The notes below the pieces were generated by a model, which was given only the letters and a program-made list of their open reading frames with translations, had not been told where the DNA came from and made no database searches. 64,000 bases of DNA, taken from contig DRHY01000178.1 in assembly GCA_011052985.1 (NCBI GenBank), forward strand, positions 21,772 to 85,771, in the 5' to 3' direction. Source of the DNA: Methylophaga thalassica. GTDB taxonomy: Bacteria > Pseudomonadota > Gammaproteobacteria > Nitrosococcales > Methylophagaceae. Each line of letters begins with the position of its first letter. Positions within the stretch are counted from its first letter, which is position 1. The translations under genes and the position numbers were made by a program. This document shows positions 51,904 through 60,476 of the stretch, one piece after another.

Positions 51904-52881
51904 TTATTTACAGTTACCAGCTTTACGAAAGCCAGCATTTTGAGCATCTATTTCAGAACTAAATGGAACAATATTCCTTGGACTTACCTTTTCATATGAG
52001 GGGCAGCCTTTGGGTAGGTGATAGACTTTACTGTTTCGGTTTCCTCTTATGGTAAGACCTGAACCGATTTCAGTGGGTGCTGCAGACATTTGTTTACTAT
52101 CTGAATTGATTCCATCCCCTGAATTTTTATATCCCAACGACCACACCTTTTGGCCAGTCACAAAAGGATTATGATTTCCCATACGAACGGCAATTCGTTT
52201 ATCACGTTCTAACTCCCAGACAGAGGGAGGGTATTGCTTATTCCAGACCATATATAACTGTTGTTGTTGACGACTCATAGGCAAGTTATATCGATCGTGC
52301 ATATAAAATTGAACACGAGCAATAAAGCCACGAACTTCAGGCCTAGGCTCAGCAACACGTGCTTTAAAATCCACTTTAAATGGACAAGCTCCGTGCTTAC
52401 TTTCTGTATCTGGCAGCACCCCAAAACGATAATTACTCCGGTCAGCATTGAGCTCACCCACAGCTGGAGAAAGGTTATGCATATCAGCTTCCATCATTCT
52501 GAATACGTCATCATTCTTCTGGCAGTACTTACGTCCACCTTTTTGCCAACATTGGCGAGCTCTTCCAAAGTTGTATGCGCTAACAATATGTTCATATTCA
52601 ATTCGAGCACCACGCGTCCTCTGTTTTCTTACCTGGTACCCACATTTTTTTGCATTGATTGTGCCACCGGATCGGCCGTGCCAATCCCAGTCACAACCAC
52701 AATAAAGCGTACCCGCAGCACCATTATGATTTTGGTCAAAATACACAAAACTTCTAAGCTCTGCTTTTGCATCTACAAACGAATCTGGAGCTGCAAATGC
52801 ATGCAAAGACATTATTAATCCGGCGATAAGCCAAATAGTTTTCTTATTCATCGATTCTTTTAGTATTGTTTTTATGTTCAT
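51904..52881 (-). CDS. endA: endonuclease I with C-terminal Ada-like zinc domain
   Basis: The first ~225 residues are the periplasmic endonuclease I family: signal ([15 protein letters not shown]), [14 protein letters not shown], the catalytic [15 protein letters not shown] region, [20 protein letters not shown], and the usual Cys. An extra C-terminal part (residues ~270-325: [26 protein letters not shown]) looks like a metal-binding Ada-type motif. Such nucleases cut DNA in the periplasm. Its start overlaps the upstream stop by 4 bp (ATGA); an internal ATG at codon 11 begins just before the signal. Confidence 0.85.
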   Translation of the reverse strand: MNIKTILKESMNKKTIWLIAGLIMSLHAFAAPDSFVDAKAELRSFVYFDQNHNGAAGTLYCGCDWDWHGRSGGTINAKKCGYQVRKQRTRGARIEYEHIVSAYNFGRARQCWQKGGRKYCQKNDDVFRMMEADMHNLSPAVGELNADRSNYRFGVLPDTESKHGACPFKVDFKARVAEPRPEVRGFIARVQFYMHDRYNLPMSRQQQQLYMVWNKQYPPSVWELERDKRIAVRMGNHNPFVTGQKVWSLGYKNSGDGINSDSKQMSAAPTEIGSGLTIRGNRNSKVYHLPKGCPSYEKVSPRNIVPFSSEIDAQNAGFRKAGNCK

Positions 52882-53585
52882 GCGATAACTGTCACAACTC
52901 GGCTTACCTTTGGGTTACGTACAATGACAATATCAATTGATGGAGTATTATCTCGGATTAAGGCCCATGTTTCTGTGGTCCGGTTTGGCTTTCCTTCACG
53001 TAATGGGCGCTGAGGCTTTTTAATTGTCCAGTTCGATGATGTCAACATTTTAGAAAGACGACGCCAGGCTCTATCGATCGAACTAATAGACATCCGTTCA
53101 CAAAAACGTTCAACAGCATGACGAGTCAGATGAATATCCCCAATATGAGTTTTGATTGGTGGATCTAGGCAGTCATTAGGTGAGATATCTTCAACTTCAC
53201 CGTTAAACAATGTAATCCAGTCAGTTCGTCGCGCTACTTTAATAGAGGCTTCTGCAAATCGTGTTTGAAGAAAGCGTGCATGGAGATGCATGTCGCTATT
53301 GGTAGTGTGTAGTTTTTGAGCCTTTCTAAGGGCACCTGAAGAGACATTCAGTTGCAGATCTTTCCCGGTACGATTTACACCTACATATGTTTTATGAAGC
53401 AAAACATACTTAATAGCCAATAACTCAGCGAGCTTGTATGGTTCATCATGAGAAGTGATTACCGATACATCAATAGCCCTTACCGGTGAAAACCTGTCAC
53501 CATTTTGGGTTCTAAAAAAGACACGGTATTGATTTTGTGAAATTGGATCTCGTTGAACAAAAGTTTCAAGAATTGTAAGTGACAT
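52878..53585 (-). CDS. hypothetical protein, operon with endonuclease I
   Basis: 235 residues. The one striking motif is [19 protein letters not shown] ([15 protein letters not shown], ~155-169), seen in several phage and plasmid proteins, and a following basic region ([20 protein letters not shown]). No function assigned. The stop overlaps the endonuclease start, so they are coupled. GGAGAA lies upstream of the ATG. Confidence 0.5.
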   Translation of the reverse strand: MSLTILETFVQRDPISQNQYRVFFRTQNGDRFSPVRAIDVSVITSHDEPYKLAELLAIKYVLLHKTYVGVNRTGKDLQLNVSSGALRKAQKLHTTNSDMHLHARFLQTRFAEASIKVARRTDWITLFNGEVEDISPNDCLDPPIKTHIGDIHLTRHAVERFCERMSISSIDRAWRRLSKMLTSSNWTIKKPQRPLREGKPNRTTETWALIRDNTPSIDIVIVRNPKVSRVVTVIA

Positions 53586-53738
53586 AGTTAGTTCTCCTGG
53601 TTAAGTGATTTATCTCGAAGAGACAAATTCATCAAAACACGGATTTTTAACCATGCAAGTACCCTTAACCCCCAATAAATAAGGGGGGTTGCGTGAATCT
53701 GATTCTATGTAATAGTGGTATTAAAACAGGAGAAGTTT

Positions 53739-54011
53739 ATGTTCGAGTTTATTCAACAGATGTCTGTATCACCGATGACTGCAGTGATGTACTACCTTAT
53801 TGCCGGCCTGGTGCTTTTTCATGATATGAAGCGTATTAGATGGTATTCATTAAGTTTGTTATGGATTACATTTGGCAGCTTTGATAGGGGATTTCTAATT
53901 GAAACCTCAATGCTTGGGTTCACATTTATGCTAACTGAGAGTTTCTTCAATACTTACTATCAGCATGAATTAGCTAAAAAGAACGCTCGGGCAGAGAAAA
54001 ACAAAAATTAA
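53739..54011 (+). CDS. small membrane protein
   Basis: 90 residues from the ATG at 53739 with GGAGAAG upstream. Two or three hydrophobic stretches (~13-28, 38-50, 58-72) and a basic C-terminal tail. The upstream AACCCCC/GGGGGGTT hairpin (53666-53690) is a reduced echo of the leader family. Function unknown. Confidence 0.5.
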   Translation: MFEFIQQMSVSPMTAVMYYLIAGLVLFHDMKRIRWYSLSLLWITFGSFDRGFLIETSMLGFTFMLTESFFNTYYQHELAKKNARAEKNKN

Positions 54012-54043
54012 TACGTAAATATCGAACCTTGTCACATTTTCGT

Positions 54044-54247
54044 TTGACACCTAAAAGGCTGAACTTTACTATCTAGTTATCTTTGTAACTCTAAGTTGCA
54101 ATGAGAGTTATGCCACACTCCAAGCTGGCACTATCTAGAGATTCAGTACGCTGAACCCTCACACCCCCACGGGATATAAATATTCCCGTCGGGGAGACAT
54201 ATATCCCATGGTTTTATTCAACTTAACCTAATTTAGGAGAACTACCT
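54044..54247 (+). promoter_or_regulatory. structured leader copy 9 with promoter
   Basis: TTGACA (54044-54049), 17 bp, TACTAT (54067-54072), then ATCTTTGTAACT. Hairpins: TTGTAAC/GTTGCAA, TGCCA/TGGCA, and TTCAG-TACG-CTGAA (54142-54155). The 3' module has CCCCCACGGG pairing with CCCGTCGGGG, or GGGATATA pairing with TATATCCC across it. The Shine-Dalgarno TTAGGAGAA precedes the ATG. Confidence 0.75.
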
Positions 54248-54610
54248 ATGGGATGCATAGTCATTGAACACTTTGAAGAAGAGCAGATTACAGACACCGA
54301 TTTTGGTAAAAACAAACCGGCTCATGTAGATGTTCATAAAGCTCAGCGCGGAATAATTTCTCTGCACTCAATCTCTGTAGCAGCATTTGAAAATATAACT
54401 ATTCACACTACTCGTCCTGGCACAACAGCAAATAAAATCGATCAGATTGCTGGAGTGAGAATCAAGACAAGTTGGGGTGATCATTTAGTTGTATTTAATG
54501 ATCAGCCTATGGATTTTAGCAAAGCAATGGACGCAGCGTGTTCACATCAAAAAATCAATGAAATAACCACCAAAATGTCACCTTATTGGCAACAATTCGG
54601 TAAGCAATAA
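54248..54610 (+). CDS. leader-controlled protein, paralogue of 25838-26236
   Basis: 120 residues beginning MGCIVIEHFEEEQI, with TDFGKNKPA, GVRIKTSWGDHLVVFND and AMDAACSHQ, matching the paralogue at 25838 in the same order. Both have the same leader and promoter. The core may be a beta-rich fold. Function unknown. Confidence 0.65.
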   Translation: MGCIVIEHFEEEQITDTDFGKNKPAHVDVHKAQRGIISLHSISVAAFENITIHTTRPGTTANKIDQIAGVRIKTSWGDHLVVFNDQPMDFSKAMDAACSHQKINEITTKMSPYWQQFGKQ

Positions 54611-54621
54611 CAAATTGTCCA

Positions 54622-54660
54622 TACGGGGATGATAATCCCCGCTAGGGGATTGTCCCCGTA
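54622..54660. repeat. G/C-block hairpin after a leader-driven gene
   Basis: TACGGGG, ATGATAAT, CCCCG, CTA, GGGG, ATTGT, CCCCGTA: three C/G blocks that can pair in alternative ways, like the leader 3' module but without a following large gene. A degenerate copy or a regulatory 3' end. Confidence 0.45.
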
Positions 54661-54774
54661 AATTATCGTTATGTTTGCTGAACAATGCCCTAATGTGAAC
54701 ACCTTAAAATTATTCCGATAAAGTATGGAATCCTTATTAAGGATAGGAGCCTTACAGGTTACTGTGAGGCGAAA

Positions 54775-54982
54775 TACTCTCTTAATATGAGGGTATTCCA
54801 AAACTTAAACCAGAAAGCTTTGGAATACCGCAATCAAAATAAGACGCTTTTATTTATTTTGAATATTAACCGGGACTCAGAGTTTCGGTTTCGTAGACCC
54901 ATCAGTATTCTGATAGACAAAACAAAGGGATGATCAACTCCCTTGGAGCTCGTCACCCTTATTTTTCATTATTGGAAAAATT
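54775..54982 (+). promoter_or_regulatory. structured leader copy 10
   Basis: The 5' part (GAAATACTC, then GGGTATTCCAAA and TTTGGAATACC) matches the start of copy 5. ATCAG-TATT-CTGAT (54901-54914) corresponds to the TAMG hairpin. AAGGGA pairs with TCCCTT; GGGATGA can pair with TCACCC. The ribosome site is weak (TTGGAAAAATT). Confidence 0.6.
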
Positions 54983-55282
54983 ATGGAAATTAATGACCAA
55001 AGATCCTTCCAGGAAGCTATGACTTTTTCAGATGTCATCAACTTTTATCTCGACCTTGGAAACATCCGTCTCAAGACTAAAATTGAGAATTCTTTGGGTA
55101 ATAAAATGAAAGCCCTAGAATTAGTAAAAAGTGGAGAAAAGCTGGTCCTCAATTTTTCATACAAAGCAGAATTTATAGAGTATAGGTGGAGCAATGAGGT
55201 ATTTATTAAGCAAAATCCTACCTACGCACATTTAGTCTATAGAGGGGCTATGAATGCTCGTTATGATAAATATGTTAAATAG
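54983..55282 (+). CDS. leader-controlled protein, paralogue of 20152-20616
   Basis: 99 residues with TFSDVINFYLDLGN near the start and LVLNFSYKAEFIEYRW in the centre, similar to LKDVLNFYADIGR and VYNFTYDAIRSGSSW of the paralogue. It lacks the paralogue's C-terminal zinc ribbon. Function unknown. Confidence 0.6.
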   Translation: MEINDQRSFQEAMTFSDVINFYLDLGNIRLKTKIENSLGNKMKALELVKSGEKLVLNFSYKAEFIEYRWSNEVFIKQNPTYAHLVYRGAMNARYDKYVK

Positions 55283-55345
55283 TAAGTCTACTATTTTTAG
55301 AAACTCTCTATATATTCAATAAATAAGTTATGGAATAGATATCTT

Positions 55346-55495
55346 GTAGATAGCTAAATAATATCTACATTATGAGTTAGTCGGACTTATAAAACCGACC
55401 TCAACCTACAAACAGTAAGCTGTTTGTTTATTTCAACCCCATAAGGGATCACGCCCCCTTATGGGAGGGGTGTTCTCTAAAGTTAGGAGATCGAC
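55346..55495 (+). promoter_or_regulatory. structured leader copy 11
   Basis: Hairpins: GTAGATA/TATCTAC, GTCGG/CCGAC (loop ACTTATAAAA, like copy 5), CAAACAG-TAAG-CTGTTTG (55409-55426). CCCATAAGGG pairs with CCCTTATGGG; TCTC can mask the Shine-Dalgarno AGGAGA. Very regular copy. Confidence 0.75.
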
Positions 55496-55915
55496 ATGAA
55501 AACACACCCCGTGCTTGATAAATCAATACCTTCTGATCGTTTAACCGTTCAAGAAAATAAGAAGGCTAAAACACCATTTACTCTTGAAGTAACTGTGGAG
55601 AAAATACGTCACTTTCTTGAGGCAACAAAGCTTGAAGGCGGACTCGTTTTACTAGAAAAGGCTATTAATAAATCGAAAGTAGATGAAAGCTATGCATTGC
55701 GTATGGAGAATGCGTTATTACATGGTTCAACAGTTGAGTTCCGTGAGCTGTTTTCTGATTTCGGTAGCTACTGGGCCAAGAGGAGTGATGTTAGCCCATA
55801 TTACCCACATAGTGATGCAGTTGATAGTATTGATTCAGCAATGCTTAGCATTAGGCTAGGTGATGAGGATGAAGCTATTGAGGATTATAATTACTTACAT
55901 AATCGTAAGAAGTAA
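55496..55915 (+). CDS. leader-controlled hypothetical protein
   Basis: 139 residues, charged and helical (TLEVTVEKIRHFLEATKLEG). No motif was recognised. It is the last gene of the set; a CCCCCC/GGGGGG hairpin follows at 55974. Function unknown. Confidence 0.55.
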   Translation: MKTHPVLDKSIPSDRLTVQENKKAKTPFTLEVTVEKIRHFLEATKLEGGLVLLEKAINKSKVDESYALRMENALLHGSTVEFRELFSDFGSYWAKRSDVSPYYPHSDAVDSIDSAMLSIRLGDEDEAIEDYNYLHNRKK

Positions 55916-55973
55916 TTAAATTTGGACACTCGAATAATCAGAGATAAGAAGTGAAGATAACTCATCTTCACTG

Positions 55974-55998
55974 CCCCCCTCAAGCATAATGAGGGGGG
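55974..55998. repeat. CCCCCCTC-GAGGGGGG hairpin at the end of a leader-driven set
   Basis: Eight-base stem with loop AAGCATAAT, after a GAAGA/TCTTC hairpin, between convergent genes. Like the hairpin at 23078, it ends a unit and lacks a clear T run. Confidence 0.5.
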
Positions 55999-56028
55999 AA
56001 TTATTAAGCTTTCGATAAATAGTTACTT

Positions 56029-57129
56029 TTATTTTTTTGTAAGCCGTAATGATTTTTCTTTTACGATTTTCTGTCTAGCATTAGCTGCTTTCATCTCTTT
56101 GATGAATTTCATGGAGGCATGTAACATGAAAACTGCATCAACTATCTTTTTACCATCTTTAATGCTATTCATTTCATATCGCATCAATACACCGCTTTCA
56201 ACTAACTCTTCTACGGCCATTTTCAATGTTTCGATACGACGAGTAACCAATCTGTGATGCATAAGACCTGAATCTCTATCTATTTCAGTAAAGATAATCT
56301 TGTAAGCTGGTGCATCAATACCTGCATTGATAAATCTATCAGCCAACCTTTTAAATAACCATCTTGCTAAAGGTTGTTTCAAACTCATAGCATCAGCGTA
56401 GTTATATTGCCGATAATCGAATTTATTAATTGCTCTGCTTATAAGTGATGAGAACTTTACTGCAGATAGGGCATTACTGTTTGTTCTGTATGAGGCTCTA
56501 TCTTGTAATAGCTTGTCAGAGAGGATATTCGAACTGTAGGCCTGTTTTCCGTTAACAGTTATAGTTAGACGGCAATTTTCCATTATTTCTAACGCTTGCT
56601 TAACTTCCTCATGACTTCTGACTTTACCAAATGCTTTTAACTCTTTCACTATCATGTTGATTGTGAACTTACACCATGACTCATCTCGATCAGAATCATG
56701 GAAACCATGTCTTTGTTGTAAAAATATCTTCCGTAAAATATCTTCTATTAATTCTTCTGACTCTGCAGGGTAAAAGTCTTTTTCTTCTCCACCAACTTCA
56801 ATACGTGCAGGCTTTAACTCCATTTCACATATTTCACCAGCAGGTGTTTGAAATTCTTTTCTAAGAATAGGTAAATTACCGGCTTCATTTCGCATAGAAG
56901 CTTGGATTTGTCTGGATACGCTGTATCGTGGAATTGAATCCCAGAAACTAAGTAGGTTCGATAATTGTTCTGTATCGCCTGAAGGACCAAGCAAAGTAGC
57001 AAACAAATCATAATTTTGATTATTCTGTGGTAAAGAGGGTGCTTTCTCTTGAGTTTCTTGAATGTCGTCTAGGATAGAGCGAGCATTTTTTTTAGCAGCA
57101 CTGTCTTCTTTGAAGTTATTACCTGACAT
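56029..57129 (-). CDS. repA: plasmid replication initiator (RepA-like)
   Basis: 366 residues. The central segment LKQPLARWLFKRLADRFINA resembles the conserved LK.p.AR.L...L..... region of RepA/TrfA-type initiators, and a second winged-helix-like part follows (DRDSGLMHHRLVTRRIETLK, then AVEELVESGVLMRYEM). Such initiators bind iterons and recruit DnaA/helicase. The promoter region to its right holds about 20 iterons and a DnaA box. Family choice between RepA subtypes is not possible without a search. Confidence 0.7.
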   Translation of the reverse strand: MSGNNFKEDSAAKKNARSILDDIQETQEKAPSLPQNNQNYDLFATLLGPSGDTEQLSNLLSFWDSIPRYSVSRQIQASMRNEAGNLPILRKEFQTPAGEICEMELKPARIEVGGEEKDFYPAESEELIEDILRKIFLQQRHGFHDSDRDESWCKFTINMIVKELKAFGKVRSHEEVKQALEIMENCRLTITVNGKQAYSSNILSDKLLQDRASYRTNSNALSAVKFSSLISRAINKFDYRQYNYADAMSLKQPLARWLFKRLADRFINAGIDAPAYKIIFTEIDRDSGLMHHRLVTRRIETLKMAVEELVESGVLMRYEMNSIKDGKKIVDAVFMLHASMKFIKEMKAANARQKIVKEKSLRLTKK

Positions 57130-57300
57130 TCTTGGTTGATACCTTTGTCCTGAAAAACTGTATTACGAGATGATGACATAAAAAGCTGGATACGCAACCC
57201 TTTATCAGATTGAAAAGATCTTTGCTTTTTTTTTAAAGAGGGATAGAGGAGAGGATAGAAGGTAAATACTAAATATTTCAATTAGTTATAAGCCTAAAAA

Positions 57301-58331
57301 TCCTAAGAACCTCGAACACCACTATTTTTAACAACTTTTCAATATCAAATATCCTCAAAACCTTGAAGCTAAATTACAAATTCTCCCAGAAACCTTGAGG
57401 GTGTCTCCTGAGAACCTCGAACATTTTAGTCAAATTATGATGTTTGTATTTAACATAACGTTGTGGATAACTGCTGATATCCTCAAAACCTTGAACAAAA
57501 ATCCTAGAAACCTTGAAGGGTGCTTTGTAAACTCTCCCGAAAACCTCGAATGTCATCTTCTCGAACTCTCCTGAAAACCTCGAACACACGCGCAAACAAA
57601 GGTCTTAAGTAAAAATATAACTCTCCCGAAAACCTTGAACTAATCTCGGTTAAGCATGGAAGATCCAGGGCACTAGTTTTTCTCTATGAACTCTCCTAGA
57701 AACCTTTATGCTAAACGTAAGTCTCCCGAAAACCTCGAACCCTCTAAGGTAGGTTATTCACTATTAAGCCATTATGATGCCCAACTATCCGCAAAACCTC
57801 GAACAAAAGTCTATATATTTCATTGACATACAAAAGTGACGTGATAACTATACTAACTATTCGACAGCGTTGCACGTTAAATCTTATGTTAATCCATCCA
57901 TATTCAGGATCATATTAAGCAAAGGCTCGATATACTCACTCGTATCTTACTTTTTGCACCCCAACTATCCGCAATTCCTCGAATCTAATATTAATTAAAT
58001 CAATAAGATATGAAACTCTCCTGAAAACCTCGACCATTTCCTAATGGAATTGATTAAGCCGATAATTCTTTAATTCTCCGCAAAACCTCGAATCTTCAGG
58101 CAACATTTTCTGGATAAATAATTTCTGCTAATAGCTCAACTATCCGCAAAACCTCGAACTACAATCTATATAAATCAATAACATAGGTAAATGTCCTGGA
58201 AACCTAGAACCTGAAAAATTCCTAACTATCCGCAATACCTAGAACTAAACCATATGATAAACAACAACTTATGAAAATATCCTGAAAACCTCGAAGGGTT
58301 TATAGTATTAACTCTCCCAGAAACCTTGAGC
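57301..58331 (+). repeat. origin of replication: about 20 direct iterons
   Basis: All repeats have one orientation, consensus TCCYRNAAACCTYGAAC (17 bp). First bases: 57301, 57352, 57384, 57406, 57480, 57502, 57535, 57569, 57624, 57694 (weak), 57724, 57788, 57968, 58019, 58077, 58143, 58194, 58229, 58280 and 58315. Two subtypes exist: CTCCYGAAAACC and AACTATCCGCAAAACC. Spacing is irregular, with a long gap at 57805-57967. AT-rich runs and a DnaA box lie inside. This is the expected layout of an iteron-controlled plasmid origin next to repA; it holds no gene. Confidence 0.85.
57462..57470 (-). promoter_or_regulatory. DnaA box
   Basis: TGTGGATAA is the exact complement of the consensus TTATCCACA. 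It lies between iterons 4 and 5, as expected for a host-initiator site at a plasmid origin. Confidence 0.7.
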
Positions 58332-58479
58332 TGGTTATGTAGGTCCTTAGAAGCTGGAAAATTAAACATGTGTTTAAAGAAGTGTGAAGAAGATCACGAC
58401 CTGACTTTGACTTGGTTGTAAGTAAGCGCTATCTTTTATCTATTGATTTTATACCTGCTAATTTCTGATTAGTTTGGTG

Positions 58480-58640
58480 TGAAGTGTTCGTCCAACACAT
58501 CAATTGGACGCTCAAATACTCACCTGTACTCAGGTGATGCCAATTAATTTTAATTATCTGTAAGCAGATGATTTACCCATAGGGGAATACATTCCCTTGT
58601 GGGCATTGTGTTCTCCTTTTTTATCTTTGAGGAGTTCACC
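58480..58640 (+). promoter_or_regulatory. structured leader copy 12
   Basis: Hairpins: CGTCCAA/TTGGACG, TCACCT/AGGTGA and ATCTG-TAAG-CAGAT (58556-58569), where the stem order CTG/CAG is opposite to other copies (compensatory change). CCCATAGGGGAA pairs with TTCCCTTGTGGG; CTCC can pair with the Shine-Dalgarno GGAG (58631-58634). A six-T run follows TTCTCC. Confidence 0.75.
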
Positions 58641-58838
58641 ATGACAAAAACCACCGTTCTTGAAGTAAGTTTTGAGAATTCGTCTGAGCAAATGCTGGAA
58701 GACACTATGAATGATCTGATTACATTATCAGATAGCATGACAACACCGGCTGGCAAAAAGACAATTGAGGCTGCTATTGAAGCAATTGCTGAAGAGCAAC
58801 GTCGACGTGCTGCTAAACCAGTTCTTGTTTCTATTTAG
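58641..58838 (+). CDS. leader-controlled small helical protein
   Basis: 65 residues from the ATG after TTGAGGAGTTCACC. The body is helical (EQMLEDTMNDLITLSDSMTT, then IEAAIEAIAEEQRRRA) and shares position-specific residues with the product at 21155-21355. It overlaps a convergent small gene by 8 bp, again as at 21 kb. Function unknown. Confidence 0.55.
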   Translation: MTKTTVLEVSFENSSEQMLEDTMNDLITLSDSMTTPAGKKTIEAAIEAIAEEQRRRAAKPVLVSI

Positions 58839-59022
58839 GTTTCCGCTGATTATCTTCAGCAAGAGTTAACGCCCCTTTGGGCGTTAACGATTCTGCAATC
58901 TGAAAGGCAGTGTCTCTATCCTTATCCACCAGTAATGCTTTAAGAATTTCATTAGCTTTTTTTACTTCTAATGTTTCTCTATCACCTTGGATAATTTTTA
59001 GAGGTTTCTTTGTATCTGCCAT
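58831..59022 (-). CDS. small convergent protein
   Basis: 63 residues, basic at both ends; the centre EILKALLVDKDRDTAFQIAE resembles ALIRAIVLENDDEKAAEIVK of the convergent gene at 21294. The start has GGAAACT upstream. Both are 3'-overlapping partners of a leader-driven gene. Confidence 0.5.
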   Translation of the reverse strand: MADTKKPLKIIQGDRETLEVKKANEILKALLVDKDRDTAFQIAESLTPKGALTLAEDNQRKPK

Positions 59023-59048
59023 TTAGTTTCCATAGTTAGGGGGAGCTT

Positions 59049-59300
59049 ATGCATTTAATACTCAATTTAACAAAACAAATGACATGGTGCGAGTTTGCCG
59101 GGTCATTACTTGGACTGATAGGTGCATTTGTTGTGGCCAAACAGAACCAGGGATCTGAGTTTGGATTTGTTTTCTTTTTAATCTCAAACCTTTTCTTTAT
59201 TCAATTCTCACTTACTAATCGTTATTACGCGCTTCTACTTATGCAAGTTGGCTTCACAGCAACAAGCTTAATGGGAATATATAACGGGTTTTTCCTTTGA
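59049..59300 (+). CDS. small membrane protein
   Basis: 83 residues with three hydrophobic segments (~14-30, 40-53, 60-80). GGGGGAG lies before the ATG. The pattern (WCEFAGSLLGLIGAFVVAKQ) is like small YgjV/PnuC-type proteins, but no family is certain. A terminator follows. Confidence 0.5.
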   Translation: MHLILNLTKQMTWCEFAGSLLGLIGAFVVAKQNQGSEFGFVFFLISNLFFIQFSLTNRYYALLLMQVGFTATSLMGIYNGFFL

Positions 59301-59338
59301 CTCTATCGATGTATTAACAAAGTAACCTTCATCTAAAC

Positions 59339-59370
59339 CAATGAGCTCATTAAATGGGCTCATTTTTTTT
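59339..59370 (+). terminator. Rho-independent terminator
   Basis: AATGAGC, loop, GGCTCATT and eight T, 38 bp after the stop. Confidence 0.85.
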
Positions 59371-59471
59371 ACATATTATTAATATCACACGGACAGAAAT
59401 GGGCAATGTTGATTAGAATAATCGAAATAAAGTTAATTTATTTTATATAGAACATCCAGGGAGGAGAGGAC

Positions 59472-60476
59472 TTGAGAACGGTTAATAAAACTGCCCAAAG
59501 TGATCAAATTGGACGATTACTAGGTTATGACATCTACAGATATGATTTTTCAATTCAAGAAATGGATGCTTATGAGTCTGTAAAGCAAGGTTATCGTGAG
59601 GCTGAGATACAGAGTGTCAGTAAAATTAAGCGACCAAGTATGTTTCAACGAAAGCTTATGCAGATTCGATGTAGAGCATTTCGAAAAGGTATTGAGGTCA
59701 CTATTTCAGAATCTGATCTCAAGTCGGCCTATGATGAATGTAAAGGTGTCTGCCCAGTTACGTTACATCAAATGACATCGGCAGAAACGACTGATACGGA
59801 CTGGTCTGTTGATAGACTCGATAATCATCTTGGGTATATTCCTAACAATATTGTCGTTATGAGCAGTGTAGCTAACATTGCTAAAGGAGATCTGTCTCTT
59901 CACGACCTGGTTATCTACTGCATAATCAAAGAAACAAATGAGCATAACCAAGACAGGTTGAGTCAAAAAAGTAATAAGTTCTGGATGAACATGCTTAGGG
60001 CATACGCCCAGAAAATGCCAGATTACTTATTTGCTAACGTAATGAAGGAAATATGCGAAGATGATGATTATTGTACCGGACTGATTAAATCCCTTTATCT
60101 TCAGCTAATCCCATCTTTGTATCAAGACTCTCTAAATAAAACAAAGAAAATCTGGAAAAACAGCCCACTCCTGTCCAGATACATGCATGATGGCACTATC
60201 AGTCAGGCAGATTTAATAAAGATGCGAAAAACTGCCAGCAGCACGGTGAAGAAGGTCAAAATAAATTCATACAATCTATCTCAACTAGATATTCTTCGTT
60301 TCACTGATCAGCTTTTCATTAACGACCCTAGAACGAAAGATATCATGAGTAAATTAGTACTAAGCTGGATAAATGAAATAGAAAATGATGAACAGCGAAG
60401 ACCAGTAATCATGCGAGCACTTATCCATGGAAAGCATGAATGGGCAGCAGTTCATCGCGAAATTACTGTTGGTTAG
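59472..60476 (+). CDS. HNH-type endonuclease-like protein
   Basis: The start is a TTG with GGGAGGAGAGG upstream. Residues ~88-145 (CKGVCPVTLHQM, then WSVDRLDNHLGYIPNNIVVM and ANIAKGDLS) fit the HNH fold: D-R-hydrophobic-D, GYIPNN and N..KGD. The first catalytic His is not clear. The long C-terminal helical part (residues ~150-330) is unique. It could nick or cut DNA as a homing or plasmid endonuclease; activity is uncertain. Confidence 0.6.
   Translation: MRTVNKTAQSDQIGRLLGYDIYRYDFSIQEMDAYESVKQGYREAEIQSVSKIKRPSMFQRKLMQIRCRAFRKGIEVTISESDLKSAYDECKGVCPVTLHQMTSAETTDTDWSVDRLDNHLGYIPNNIVVMSSVANIAKGDLSLHDLVIYCIIKETNEHNQDRLSQKSNKFWMNMLRAYAQKMPDYLFANVMKEICEDDDYCTGLIKSLYLQLIPSLYQDSLNKTKKIWKNSPLLSRYMHDGTISQADLIKMRKTASSTVKKVKINSYNLSQLDILRFTDQLFINDPRTKDIMSKLVLSWINEIENDEQRRPVIMRALIHGKHEWAAVHREITVG

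Noticed and set aside
57374..57595. Minus-strand frame of 73 codons
   Set aside because: It is made of iteron repeats read backwards.
57301..58331. Direct repeats as a CRISPR array
   Set aside because: Repeats are 17 bp with irregular spacing and lie next to a replication initiator; they are iterons.
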